A stretch of DNA of 64,000 bases from Megalobrama amblycephala (GCF_018812025.1 NC_063065.1:29298240-29362239), one strand, 5' to 3'. Counted from the stretch's first letter, positions 55,301-63,420 are shown. A program made the numbers and translations. Notes: generated by a model not told the origin, from the letters alone.

Positions 55301-58300
55301 TTATCCACAAACAACATGTTCTAAATTCCTGTCAAGAAATTAAAACATTAACTGATATACCATAGACATACAGTCTTTACAATGGCACGCACTGGTCCTA
55401 GATCTCGTAATTTTCACAACTCACAACTTTTAAAACTTTTTTATGGAGTTTCTCAACTGAAAGTTGAACAACAACAGTATGAAACATTGAACACGCTGGG
55501 TGAATTCCAAACAGTGTTTTGGCACTCGCGAGCCCCCATCTGAAACCTAAAATGACAAATGGGAAATCCTGTGGTCTTGTGGATTTAACAGACACAAGAC
55601 TGAACGTGAAGTCTGTTCCACAAGGTGGGAGTAAGTGGGACTTCCACTTTAAGGAAGTAATTTTATCATTTATGGTCATGTGAACCAGGGTGGCGAGTCC
55701 TCACGGATGGTGGGGAAGTTCAAGTTAACATATATAAGCAGAATAATTCGTTTTGTTTTGTTTGTGATTTTTTACACACATTTTTGTCATACATTTAACA
55801 TGAATTTTAATCACTGTTTTCTGCAGAGCTGGTTTATAGCTGAAATGAGCTAATTTAATAACTGATGATCTTTACATCAAAACTGAATCAACACTGAACT
55901 GACTTCAGCTGAACAATGACAAATTCTTTTAGAGCTGCTTTACAGAAAAATCATTGAATTATTAATTTCTTGTTTATCACTGTAAAGTTCCTTTGAAACA
56001 ATCTGTATTGTATAAAGCGCTATATAAATATAAAGGTGACTTGAAATAGTAATATTTTTATATACATTATATACATTTCTGTCACAGTACTGAAATCAGC
56101 TATTTAAATTGCTAATGTACAGTGCATTTTCCTGTTTAATCTGTATCTGGACGTTTCATGGGAGTGTCTCATTAGAAACTGTTACCTCATCGAGATTTAT
56201 GTTTGGGTGCTGATGGCAAGATGGGCACTTGCATCTCACATCATCTCCATCTGGGTCATGGGCCAGCAGGTGAAGACGCTGAAAACAGTTTTGTGGAACC
56301 CTGAGGAAAGACCATTATCAAAGATGCAAATTTTCTTGATAGTTGAAGTGACAACAGTGAAATATATTGTACAGTCTGGCGGTCACAAACATATTTAATC
56401 CTCAAAAAATTGTCATTTTAAAAGCACAAACCTTATGTTTGGTATTGTTGCTGAAATGGGGGACCTGTTTGCAGTCCCAGTGTCTGAACGTTGTCTTGTG
56501 TCAACAACACTGCGAAGTGTCCATTCACTGATATTATGAACATTACTTGCCCAGCAGCAACCAGAGCCACTGAAAAACATTTTTATTAATAAAACATTAT
56601 ATTATTATGTCATTTTTTATATTTAAAGAATGTGATACATTAATATTGGCGACTACTTGTACATAAAAGTAGCACACATACATTCATACTTTGTATAGGC
56701 ATATATTAGCACATTGATGCCAATATTAGAGACATAAAAATGTTTATGAATCCTTTGAGGTTGATACAATATTGAATTCATGAAATTAATGGGTGGAGTT
56801 TATTGTATTAATTCATAATAAATTAATTTTATTTAATTATTGATATAATAATAAATATTACAAATAATTATTTGTAACAAATATATAAAGAAATTTGCCA
56901 TTAAAATGTCTTTTTCAGACCAAATTTCTATGTTATGCATTTAAAAATAGCTGTCCTGGATTTTTGAACATTAAAGCATCTCTAAAATTCTACATATTTA
57001 AAAGGTTTTACATTTAAGATGCTGTCAATATAATAACTTAAGTGGTTGAATATGCACTTGTAGTGTATTTCAAATCTTAAAAGTATTTAAAAAAAATATA
57101 TATATTCAATATATTGAATTAATTTATTAATGGAAAAAAAGGCCACTTACTTAAAGTGTACTTAAAGAGAGTACACTTTAAGTACACTTGTAAAATGTTT
57201 TACTTTTAAACTATATTTTAAATTGTTATTTTTGTAGTTCTTTAAAGAAGTACAATTATTTTGATGTGTTGACTAACATGTTAAATCACATTTAAAGTAC
57301 TTGATTATATTTTTAACTGATATCACATTTAAAAAAGTCAATATATATTTAAATGTAGTACATTGAAGCTTCTTTATTACAAAATGTGTAATTACAAATA
57401 TTTATAAATACATGACACAAGTTTCAGAAACACTTTATTTTACAATGTCCTTGTTACACATATTACATGTAGTTACTGTAGTAATAACTATAAATTATGC
57501 ATAGTTACATGCAACTAACCCTAAACCAAACCATAATCCTAAACCTACCCTATGGTAAGTACTTGTAGTTAATTATTATTACTCAGTACTCTGTAACACA
57601 GACACCATAAAACAAAGTGTGATCCAAGCGACAATAGAAATGACATTAAAGTATATTGTATTTTACCATAAATGCTTGTCAGTATTCAGCAGTACACTTT
57701 AATCATATCTCAAAGACAATAGAAGTAATTATGAAATTACACATAATGATGTACTTAAAGGTGCAATATGTAATATTTTTGCAGTAAAATATCCAAAAAC
57801 CACAAGGCCAGTGTTATATATTTTGTTCACTTTAGTACTTACAATATCCCAAATGTGTCAAACTATTTGTAAATCGTGAGAAAATTGCAACTTGCTTTTA
57901 AATTGCATTTTAACCAAGGCTCCGGGACGTGTGAGGAGTCGCCTTTCAATTGTGTCATACCCGCGTTACCCTCGGTTTCCGGTTTTATTTTGTAGAAATC
58001 ATGGAAACACTAAAGACGCTTTAATATATTACATGTTTTAATAGGCAAGGGAACAACTGTTTTGATATATTTATAGACAGAAAACTAATTGTTTTATATA
58101 GCTCAACACGTTTAGTCTTATTGTTTAAATCTAATTTTCTTGATTTTTTTTGCGAGTACCATGCTTTATCATGCCTCAGAGAAAAACACTATTTTGTCAA
58201 GTAGCTAACATAGCATAATCAGATGCAACTTTATTTTTAGTAACAGTAATGCAGAATTTTCTCCATCATACAATACGTTTTAAAATTAATTGCATGATAT

Positions 58301-61300
58301 TTATCAACACAAGCCATCCAGAATTTAAAGGTGCCATCGAATTGAAAATTGAATTTACCTTGGCATAGTTGAATAACAAGAGTTCAGTACATGGAAATGA
58401 CATACAGTGAGTCTCAAACTCCATTGTTTCCTCCTTCTTATATAAATCTCATTTGTTTAAAAGACCTCCGAAGAACAGGCGAATCTCAACATAACACCGA
58501 CTGTTACGTAACAGTCGGGATCATTAATATGTACGCCCCCAATATTTGCATATGCCAGCTCATGTTCAAGCATTAGACAAGGGCAGCCAGTATTAACGTC
58601 TGGATGAGCACAGCTGAATCATCAGACTAGGTAAGCAAGCAAGAACAATAGCGATATTGATTGTGGGGATATGATATTTTTAGTGATATTTGTGAATTGT
58701 CTTTCTAAAAGTTTCGTTAGCATGTTGCTAATGTACTGTTAAATCAAATGAGGTTAAAGTTACCATCGTATCTTACTGTATTCAAGGAGACAAGAGACGT
58801 CGCTATTTTCATTTTTAAACACTTGCAGTCTGTATAATGCATAAACACAACTTCCATTCTTTATAAATCTCTCCAACAGTGTAGCATTAGCCGTTAGCCA
58901 CGGAGCACTATCAAACTCATTCAGAATCAAATGTAAACATCCAAATAAATACCATACTTACGCGATTAGACATGCTGCATGACGAACACTTTGTAAAGAT
59001 CCATTTTGAGCGTTATATTAGCTGTGTGAACTTTGTTTATGCAATGATAGAGTCGAGAGCTCGGGAGGGGGCAGAGAGCGCGAGCAATTAAAGGGGCCGC
59101 AGCCTGAATCGGCGCATTTCTAATTATGCCTCAAAATAAGCAGTTAAAAAAATTAATTAAAAAAAATCTATGGGGTATTTTGAGCTGCAACTTCACAGAC
59201 ACATTCAGGGGACACCTTAGACATATTACATCTTGTAAAAAAATGTTCGATGGCACCTTTAATATGATATTCTAAAATAACAGTGTCTCACAGCAGGCGC
59301 CCAGTGAACGCACAGAGTAACATTATAACATAATTTTCAACACACTCAAATGTATCTAATATGATAAACAGAGCTGTGTTACCTCATACTCATGACCGGA
59401 AAAGCGGAAGCGGCACCGGCGACTGTGACATAATAAAAGTCCCGCTGCTCGTGAGGCGTGTGTTGCGCAATCGCTCCAGCTCCTCGTTCAGCTCCCACAA
59501 CACTCGCTCCTGCTCTGCTTCATACTACAGTAACGTTAATAATCATATCCATGAACATGATTTCTTACTTAGACCTATCCCTATTCGTTTGCACCATCCG
59601 TTGAGGTGGAGACCACATATCCCAAGATTCTGCTCTCAAACTTGCCATCATCAAGCTACGCCTTTGTTTTGAATAGGCCTCTAGCGGACAGAAATCCTAC
59701 ATACTGCACCTTTAAGCCTTACTTAAGGTGCCCAAGCTTTACTCACCCTCAAGCCATCCTAGGTGTATATGACTTTCTTCTTTCTGATGCTAGCTTCCGC
59801 ACGAGCCTCCTTCCGTATTCGACGTACGAAGATAGTGTAAAACTCTCACAGTTCAAAAAGCTTACGCTATATTCTACACCTTCCCTACACCTTCCCTACA
59901 CAGTAAAATCCCCAGAGTTAAATCAACTCTGCTCAGAGTACATATGGTCCCTCTCTAAATAGTGTTAAAGTAACACTGAAGCAGAGTTAAAGTTAATGAG
60001 ATAATTAAGCAATTAATAAGGCTGTGACTGAAGTCAGTTGTAGTTCTTGTGTTTCTCTTTTCTTCAGTGATTCTGCTTGTTAACAGCAGGTGTTCATCAC
60101 TAATGCACAATTATCACTCAATTAATTGTTTCATTATCTCATTAACTTTAACTCTGCTTCAGTGTTACTTTAACATTATTTAGAGAGGGACCATATGTAC
60201 TCTGAGCAGAGCTGATTTAACTCTGGAGATTTTGCTGTGTATTCAACTTATGGAAAAAGTGTAACAGATGCGACGCCAGCTTACACTTTCCTTGTACCTT
60301 GAATACGGAAGGCAGTCTGGTGAAAGCTGGATATTTTACTTCATAACTTGTTAAATATGGATTTTTTTTAACACAAAAATATCAATTCGCTTCAGAAGGC
60401 CTTTATTAACCCCCCAAGCCGTGTGGAGTACACGTTTATGATGGATGGATGTGGATGGAAGCACTTTCTTCAGCTCATTCTTGTCATGACCCATGTTCAC
60501 TGCCATAAAGCTCAGATGCGTCAGGATATGTATTAATATATTTCAATTTAATTGTAGTGTCTAAATGTTGAATTCTGTTTCTTTTAAAACATATTAAGTA
60601 TTCTTGTATGCAAAAGTCTACTTCTTTTTCACATGATCTTACCTCAGAGTGAAGGGCCCGTCACCAGTGACATTGGTGATCATGTGACGCTCGGACTGGC
60701 ACCAGAGGGTCTGACCCGACTGGTCCTGATCCGTCACCTCAGGCTGTGCGTATGTGAGAACGCCACAGTCTCCACTATCACAGACCCATGAGACTTGAGG
60801 ATCACAGGGCAGTTTACCAGACTCTCTGTAGTAAAAGTGCATCTGCCAGGAACACATAGGCATCTCAGTTATGTTGAATTTCATGCCAAATAACAGAAAT
60901 TGAACAAATAAAAAATTGTCTTTAGCCTTTTAACTGTTAATGTCCCGGTAGCGGGGGGAAAAAAAAAACTGATATACTTTTTTACACTTTCAATTTTTTT
61001 GAAGCTGCTTTCACTTGCAATAGTCTGCTGAGTGTCTTCTTTAAAAATAGACCAACATTAGTCTGTGTTCCAAAGCATTCATGAATTACAACCATTTAAG
61101 TTCAATATCTATGCTCAAAAAAGGGGGTGACAGTTAAAAGATTACAGAGATATTAATTTAGTTCTAACGTATTAACCTGGACTTACCTCCACTGTTCCAT
61201 CTGGATATCTGTTTCCAGGCATGAAGGTCATAGATCCCCCATGGAAACTTACGGCTTGACTCACAGAAACGGTCAAGCTGATCAGCAGCAGTAGCGCAGG

Positions 61301-61309
61301 ATGTGCCAT
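42021..61309 (-). CDS. ZP-family gene B: complete transmembrane zona-pellucida-domain protein (13 exons)
   Basis: Joining 13 exons gives 2,130 nt, 709 codons plus stop, with matching phases and no internal stop. Residues 1-19 form a signal peptide (MAHPALLLLISLTVSVSQA). Residues 20-258 form an N-terminal region with SFHGGSMTF, CDSGDCG, LWCQSE, GSGCCWAS, HDPDGDDVRCKC and VFEFMMEDYP. A linker region runs to about 373. Residues 375-621 are a ZP module with four ZP-N cysteines (C380, PTC, NTC, C466) and six ZP-C cysteines (C546, C567, C603, C608, C617, C621). RKRKR (627-631) is a furin-like site, followed by a membrane span (about 671-692) and a 17-residue basic cytoplasmic tail. ZP proteins are usually cleaved at such a site and polymerise outside the cell, so I infer the same here. 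The ligand, tissue and exact orthologue are unknown. Introns total about 17 kb and are full of transposons. Confidence 0.88.
42261..42441 (-). CDS. Gene B exon 12: ZP-C end and furin-like site
   Basis: VYITCSVILCAEGSSNSRCA then QGCLRDLARKRKRDV. The last four ZP-C cysteines lie just before the RKRKR site, as in other ZP proteins. Acceptor GACAG|GTG, donor CAG|GTATAT. Confidence 0.88.
42524..42620 (-). CDS. Gene B exon 11: ZP-C core
   Basis: GCILDDTVEVYHSD then YDFGIQAFKFTGGYNE, the GC...F..FxF pattern of ZP-C. Acceptor TTACAG, donor GAG|GTATTA. Confidence 0.87.
42621..44412 (-). other. Gene B intron 10
   Basis: 1.8-kb intron with donor GTGAGA and acceptor TTACAG, holding a 722-bp TA-target MITE (43,002-43,723). 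A further TTTACAGTA-like short motif near 44,050 may be another MITE scrap. Confidence 0.75.
43002..43723. mobile_element. TA-target MITE (ACTGTAAAAAAAAATCTG)
   Basis: Left TACTGTAAAAAAAAATCTGT and right TTTGTTTTTTACAGTG are inverted ends, with TA on each side (43,000-01 and 43,724-25). The TTTTACAG/CTGTAAAA word recurs in inverted fashion inside. Noncoding. Confidence 0.75.
44413..44813 (-). CDS. Gene B exon 10: ZP-N end and ZP-C start
   Basis: Largest exon, 133 codons. Reads DSGDFMVFKNEINSF, RSQVKIGFSCQYPK (last ZP-N cysteine), SDYIFTESSFGTFSYSFNIF, LLDMLYMGIAA and LFVESCRATPDDNP (first ZP-C cysteine). Acceptor AATCAG|GAT, donor AAGG|GTGAGA. Confidence 0.9.
45068..46579. mobile_element. 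hAT-like MITE (CAGTGTTGGG) with nested TTAA element
   Basis: Ends CAGTGTTGGGAAAAGTTACT and GTTACCCCAACACTG are inverted. Flanks TGACAAT at 45,061-67 and 46,581-87 match over 7 bp, with one extra base differing (G/C), consistent with an 8-bp duplication. AAGTAATG/CATTACTT words line the arms. Interrupted at 45,529-46,484. Confidence 0.8.
45529..46484. mobile_element. 956-bp TTAA-flanked MITE, copy 1 (AGGTGCCCTAG)
   Basis: Ends AGGTGCCCTAG and CTAGGGCACCT, with TTAA at 45,525-28 and 46,485-88. The interior ACATGGAAATGACATACAGT and CTTCACAGACACATTCAGGG recur in the copy at 58,329-59,258. A TTAA target suggests a piggyBac-like origin. Confidence 0.85.
46973..47148 (-). CDS. Gene B exon 9: ZP-N start
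   Basis: GEAEVFCEDNSISVAVSKAS, then LQLRDPTCSLTSNDTHILG and VSLNTCGTTME. DPTC...NDTH and SxNTCGT are classic ZP-N signatures. NDT is a possible N-glycosylation site. Acceptor CTCAAG, donor GAG|GTAGAA. Confidence 0.9.
47149..48087 (-). other. Gene B intron 8
   Basis: 0.94-kb intron, donor CAG|GTAAAA. A hAT-like MITE seems to lie at about 47,571-47,800. Confidence 0.7.
47571..47800. repeat. Probable hAT-like MITE (GGTTACCAGGTTTGC)
   Basis: GGGTTACCAGGTTTGCATAA with AGCCCAATTGCTATTC at the left, and AATAGCCCAATTCCACAGGA then AACCATGGATTTGGCACTGG at the right, form degenerate inverted termini. No clear target duplication. Confidence 0.5.
48088..48133 (-). CDS. Gene B exon 8: 46-nt micro-exon
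   Basis: Encodes MRCIVIIVAKSRVLS plus one base. Without it the SE|MRC junction and the phase into exon 9 fail. Acceptor CAGTCAGAG, donor CAG|GTAAAA. Intron 7 is only 103 bp. Confidence 0.8.
48237..48393 (-). CDS. Gene B exon 7: linker before the ZP module
   Basis: ILDFQVSGPWNMSKSLRNAS ... VSSCTCVFRCRDTSE. Reading on past the donor gives a stop, so the GAG|GTAAAA donor at 48,236 is needed. NMS and NAS are possible N-glycosylation sites. Confidence 0.83.
48540..48850. repeat. Dispersed repeat (GAAAGTGACATTACATGTAG)
   Basis: GAAAGTGAAAGTGACATTAC, then GTGCTCTGCATTTATCCCAT, a CA run, GAGCAGTGGACA, GGTGCCTTGCTCAAGGG and GAGAGCACTGTACATTCACT follow the order of a repeat common in cyprinid genomes. 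I cannot place it in a class from sequence alone; a SINE or LINE 3' end is likely. Confidence 0.5.
48615..48671 (+). repeat. (CA)n microsatellite
   Basis: About 28 uninterrupted CA units inside the dispersed repeat in intron 6. Confidence 0.95.
49205..49320 (-). repeat. LINE 3' tail and (AAT)n run
   Basis: On the minus strand GCACTTTGGTCAGCTTTGCT, then GTGTTTAAATGTGTTTATAT followed by AAATAAAATTTAC, resembles L2-type 3' ends. It probably belongs to the LINE at 51,175-52,725. An (AAT)n run occupies 49,292-49,317. Confidence 0.5.
49366..51170. mobile_element. TTAA-type palindromic element, left end lost
   Basis: Arms of about 215 bp: 49,366-49,583 pairs with 50,846-51,062 (TTTAGTCCGAGAGCTTTCTG, TGGACATGGACAGTGCACCG and inverses), and the inner GTGACGCTGCTTCTTCGTCT pairs with the segment ending 50,843. 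The right end ...GGGTGAACTAACCCT abuts TTAA, in a LINE. The matching left terminus is missing. The left arm was split by the element at 49,584-50,508. Confidence 0.83.
49584..50508. mobile_element. 925-bp palindromic TA-target element, copy 2
   Basis: Ends AAGTACAGTCCAAAAG (first base changed) and CTTTTGGACTGTACTG, with TA at 49,582-83 and 50,509-10. Near-identical to 18,572-19,486, including the internal CAAACTTTTGAACGGTAGTG junction. The intact arm at 50,846-50,862 (GGATATACACAGACCC) shows the sequence before insertion. Confidence 0.92.
51175..52725 (-). pseudogene. L2-type LINE reverse transcriptase remnant (different subfamily), interrupted by TTAA elements
   Basis: From right to left: TAYHSTESALLKVSNDILL, VLMLDLT (first catalytic motif), GTALQWFTSYLRDRSFSVSL and GVPQGSILGRLLF; then, after the insert at 51,861-52,406, LYMRPLGNIIRGHNVSFHLY, NNEDKTEIVVFSP, LGVILDSEL, MVKNAAARMLTRAKEFDHVT and ALNDQAPSYLKDL. 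The catalytic box reads YADG instead of YADD. Several frameshifts. It ends at the TTAA where the 49,366-51,170 element joined. Confidence 0.82.
51861..52406. mobile_element. 546-bp TTAA-flanked MITE inside the LINE (AGGTGCTAAAGAGGAT)
   Basis: Ends AGGTGCTAAAGAGGAT and ATCCTCTGTAGCACCT, flanked by TTAA at 51,857-60 and 52,407-10. Dropping the insert and one TTAA rejoins the LINE frame as LLF|NLYMRPLG. Confidence 0.87.
52726..52985. repeat. Dispersed repeat, copy without the transposon found at 24.7 kb
   Basis: CTGTGATTGGCTACATTGCT, then TGTTTGCCAAATCAGTTTCA, then GAGAGTGCTCTTGCTTTTGT matches 24,530-24,662 joined to 27,328-27,410, giving the pre-insertion state with one TA at 52,883-84. Confidence 0.7.
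53085..53226 (-). CDS. Gene B exon 6
   Basis: ILTPVHSCVPGVNRPSLLTP, then TPLHGDVQHAAVGHVHIIDL. Acceptor TTTTGTAG, donor CAG|GTCTGA (weak but GT). Phase fits both neighbours. Confidence 0.83.
53396..53887. mobile_element. 492-bp TA-flanked MITE (GAGTGCAACAGTG)
   Basis: Left GAGTGCAACAGTGACG and right CAATTGTTGCACTC are short inverted ends with TA at 53,394-95 and 53,888-89. Noncoding. Confidence 0.65.
54091..54341. mobile_element. 251-bp hAT-like MITE (GGTCCCACTTTATATTAAGT)
   Basis: Ends GGTCCCACTTTATATTAAGT and ACTTAATATAAAGTGGGACC are inverted. Exact 8-bp duplication TACAGAAG at 54,083-54,090 and 54,342-54,349. The interior carries GGGTAGG/GGGTAAGG words. Confidence 0.88.
54355..54878. repeat. 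Decayed hAT-like element, right end only
   Basis: Ends AAAAAGGTTGAGAACCACTG. GGCCACTAGAGGGCCTAAGC inside resembles the terminus region at 32,270. Left terminus not identified; several T-runs. Confidence 0.45.
54903..55101 (-). CDS. Gene B exon 5
   Basis: DSCTLSSNGALDLGLHVFEF, then MMEDYPVSNITLTNENG and LSQVPLQFGVE. Acceptor TTGTCTAG, donor A|GTGAGT. NIT and NQT are possible N-glycosylation sites. Confidence 0.87.
55102..56185 (-). other. Gene B intron 4
   Basis: 1.1-kb intron, donor GAG|GTAACA. Contains an L2 3' fragment at about 55,830-56,047; the rest is unremarkable. Confidence 0.75.
55830..56047 (+). repeat. L2 LINE 3'-end fragment
   Basis: Ends AAAGCGCTATATAAATATAA then AGGTGACTTGAAA, nearly the same tail as 9,720-9,763. 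No coding sequence remains. Confidence 0.65.
56186..56300 (-). CDS. Gene B exon 4
   Basis: VPQNCFQRLHLLAHDPDGDD, then VRCKCPSCHQHPNINLDE. The DPDGD motif resembles a calcium-binding loop, but this is only suggestive. Acceptor CCTCAG, donor GAG|GTAACA. Confidence 0.86.
56432..56569 (-). CDS. Gene B exon 3
   Basis: SGSGCCWASNVHNISEWTLR, then SVVDTRQRSDTGTANRSPI. The CCW and RSDTGxxNxSP motifs are distinctive. Acceptor TTTTTCAG, donor AAG|GTTTGT. NIS and NRS are possible N-glycosylation sites. Confidence 0.87.
57430..57620. repeat. MITE-like segment (ACACTTTATTTTACAATG)
   Basis: AAACACTTTATTTTACAATG and TCCTTGTTACAC on the left mirror GTGTAACA-like and CATAAAACAAAGTGTGA sequence on the right. 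CCTAAACC words inside. No resolved duplication. Confidence 0.5.
57759..59711. mobile_element. TTAA-flanked MITE (AGGTGCAATATGTAA) with nested copy
   Basis: Left AGGTGCAATATGTAATATTT and right ACATACTGCACCT, flanked by TTAA at 57,755-58 and 59,712-15. Without the nested 930-bp insertion it is about 1.0 kb. Open frames within it have no protein-family features. Confidence 0.83.
58329..59258. mobile_element. 930-bp TTAA-flanked MITE, copy 2 (AGGTGCCATCG)
   Basis: Ends AGGTGCCATCGA and TCGATGGCACCT, flanked by TTAA at 58,325-28 and 59,259-62. Colinear with 45,529-46,484 apart from small indels and different outermost bases (CCCTAG versus CCATCG). Confidence 0.87.
59735..60420. repeat. Palindromic MITE (CTCACCCTCAAGCCATCC) interrupted by a TA element
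   Basis: CTCACCCTCAAGCCATCCTA at 59,742 matches the family at 15,035. CCTTCCGTATTC (59,810) pairs with GAATACGGAAGG (60,301). The outer termini are not clear. The centre holds the element at 59,899-60,239. Confidence 0.55.
59899..60239. mobile_element. 341-bp palindromic TA-target MITE (CACAGTAAAATC)
   Basis: Left CACAGTAAAATCCCCAGAGT and right CTCTGGAGATTTTGCTGTG, with TA at 59,897-98 and 60,240-41. Arms of about 110 bp match almost base for base (AGAGTACATATGGTCCCTCT, GTTAAAGTAACACTGAAGCA). Confidence 0.9.
60643..60842 (-). CDS. Gene B exon 2
   Basis: MHFYYRESGKLPCDPQVSWV, then CDSGDCGVLTYAQPE and LWCQSERHMITNVTGD. Acceptor CCTGGCAG, donor GAG|GTAAGA. Cysteine-rich start of the N-terminal domain; NVT is a possible glycosylation site. 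Confidence 0.88.
60843..61186 (-). other. Gene B intron 1
   Basis: 344-bp intron, donor GAG|GTAAGT, acceptor CTGGCAG. No repeat recognised. Confidence 0.8.
61187..61309 (-). CDS. Gene B exon 1: signal peptide
   Basis: ATG at 61,309. MAHPALLLLISLTVSVSQA is a signal peptide; the mature start contains SFHGGSMTFMPGNRYPDGTV. Phase 0 donor GAG|GTAAGT. The start was chosen because it is the only in-frame ATG giving a hydrophobic leader, and it matches gene A exon 1. Confidence 0.9.
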
Positions 61310-62188
61310 AGTGTTTGATGAAGTGGCACTGTGAGTAACGCGGTAAACACAGACGACTACATGGACATTTTATTTTTCCTTCTGTAGTTTGACTGGTTCT
61401 ACCAGCTGAACACAAGAACATGAAGAATGTTTCTGATCACACTTCTGTTTCAAAACAACATACATGGATATCAGCTTTCAGTATTTGTTTCCTTGTGTGT
61501 GTGTAAATGATACTGATTAACATGTTCTACATTCCTGCCAGGAAATTAAAACATAATTAGAGAAGCACTGTACCAGATAGGCCTAGGTGAGTGTTTCTCA
61601 ACTGATGGGTCATAACTGAAAGATGGGTCACAGGTCCGTAATGATAAGGCCATATCATTAAGCATAGTTGGGAATGCCAACTAAATGGACGAGATGCTTC
61701 TTGACCGAACTCTATGGTATTTTGACGCAAATTCATTCGTCACCTGGTAGAAGCAGCTGAACTGGATGCCAAAATGGACAGGTTGTGTGACATTCCCTCA
61801 TGACCAAAAACTACACAAAGAAAAAGAAATATGATCTAAACTACATGTAAAACATGATAAAGTAATGGCTTCAGAAAACCTACAACTAAATGGGATCCTT
61901 TAACCCTCTTATTCTCTTCGGTCACTTTTGAGCAAAACATTTTACGTTTTGATTTTTTAAACTTTTTTTAAAACTTCGTCTGAATAGTACGACACTTAGT
62001 ATGACACACACACACAGACACAACAAAATCGTGGACATGATTCAAAAAGGTTAACAGGAAGTTGCAGGCTCTGAATTTTGATATACTACTTCAAAGGAAT
62101 TCTTCATTACCCCATGTCCCCATTTTTCAAAAGGCTTATAAATCATAAAGAATTAATTTTTTTGAGAAAGTAAAAATGTGCACAGTTT
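61310..62188. other. Upstream region of gene B
   Basis: Possible TATA-like AATAAAAT on the minus strand at 61,367-61,376, about 60 bp before the ATG. GTGTTTCTCAACTGATGGGTC at about 61,591 looks like a hAT terminus without a partner. No gene. Confidence 0.35.
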
Positions 62189-62560
62189 TCTGTGATGGGT
62201 AGGTTTAGGGGTAGTGTAGGGCAATAGAAAATACGGTTTGTACAGTATAAAAACCATTACACCTATGGAATGTCCCCACAATTCACACAAACAAACGTGT
62301 GTGTGTGTGTGTGCTTGATTTCATAATTTATGAGGACACAAATTTGTATAATGACATGGGTATTACATTGTTATTATAACATAAACATGTTTTATGAGGA
62401 CATTTCATGAGTCCTCGTTTAAAATAACTTTAAAAACATGCTAAAAAATGTTTTATTAAAAATTTTAAATGCAGACAGTTTCCTGTGATAGGTAGGTTAG
62501 GGGGATAGAATATACAGTTTGTACAGTATAAAAACCATTACGCATATGAAATGTCCTCAG
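62189..62560. repeat. Direct repeat, two copies about 290 bp apart
   Basis: TCTGTGATGGGTAGGTTTAG...GGTTTGTACAGTATAAAAAC at 62,189-62,279 recurs at about 62,480-62,560 with a few changes. The stretch between contains ATTTATGAGGACACAAATTT and TGTTTTATGAGGACATTTC. Probably a MITE-associated duplication. Confidence 0.65.
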
Positions 62561-62574
62561 TAAGATAGCAAAAC

Positions 62575-62581
<7 letters not shown>

Positions 62582-62660
<79 letters not shown>
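62582..62660 (+). repeat. (TG)n(GA)n microsatellite
   Basis: About 33 TG units followed by five or six GA units. Confidence 0.95.
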
Positions 62661-63084
62661 ACAAACGGAGCGATTAGTCAACACCCTCATAATTCTTTTC
62701 TAATGATTTTATGCTTGACAAAGAGTCCAAATATCCTAATTATCATACCAAAAGACTTGCACCCTCAAAAGAAAATCTTCAGACAAACAGCGCTCATGAG
62801 TGCTTGAGAACAAACGCCCTCACAATGCTGTCACTATTCCATTCTCAGCTCTTTACAAATGCAAATAGACTGTGTGAATATGTGATTCTTTTAGGCCTGA
62901 CGAATCCCACTTTTGTGAAACTGGCAAACACGTGAATGGCGTGTGAATCACGAGAGAGAATGACTGATATTTCTTAATACTTCAGAGGTTTAGCGGTCTG
63001 CTTTGTTTGTCATTGGCTATTCAACTATTCCACTAAACTGCCATTAATGATACTTTAAAAATATATAAATATTAATGAGAATGG
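62661..63084. other. Noncoding sequence
   Basis: No gene or element end recognised. Confidence 0.4.
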
Positions 63085-63420
63085 TATCCTTCCTCCCTCT
63101 TTGAACACTTTTGTCATCACACTGCTAATAAACCTGGCAAGAGGTCAAATGACTGTGGTTCATATAGACCAATTTATCACAGCTGGCTGCTCAGAGAACC
63201 ATATTTCATCATACTCAGATGATATAATTATATTATCTTCCGATCTAAAACAATCTTTTCTAGCATTGCTTAATTTTATTGAAACTATTGGGGAATATCC
63301 AGGGTATAAAATTAATAATTCTAAATCTGTGTTGTTGTTTCTCCATAAAGCAAAAAAGCTTCCCACCCATTCAGACACCTTTTGCAGTTCCAGAAGGTTT
63401 GAGCCAAATCTTCATTAAAA
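63085..63420 (+). pseudogene. L1-like LINE reverse transcriptase scrap
   Basis: Translation gives SENHISSYSDDIIILSSDLK, then FIETIGEYPGYKINNSKSVL. The SDD box (usually YADD) followed by a loop ending GYKINxxKS is the palm of an L1/Tx1-type RT. Only about 110 codons survive, and nothing coding follows. Confidence 0.65.

Larger units (their letters stand above)
56570..60642 (-). other. Gene B intron 2
   Basis: 4.1-kb intron, donor GAG|GTAAGA. Contains MITEs at 57,430-57,620, 57,759-59,711 (with nested 58,329-59,258), and about 59,735-60,420 (with nested 59,899-60,239). A small palindrome ACTTAAAGTGTACTT / GTACACTTTAAGT lies at 57,152-57,188. Confidence 0.75.

Noticed and set aside
59361..59672. 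103-codon open frame with serine/histidine-rich text
   Set aside because: It lies within a TTAA MITE and lacks any conserved motif or exon structure.
62189..62560. CRISPR-like direct repeats
   Set aside because: Only two long copies, no regular spacers, in a vertebrate genome context.
62583..62807. Open frame starting MCVCVCVC
   Set aside because: It is a translation of the TG microsatellite and has no other support.
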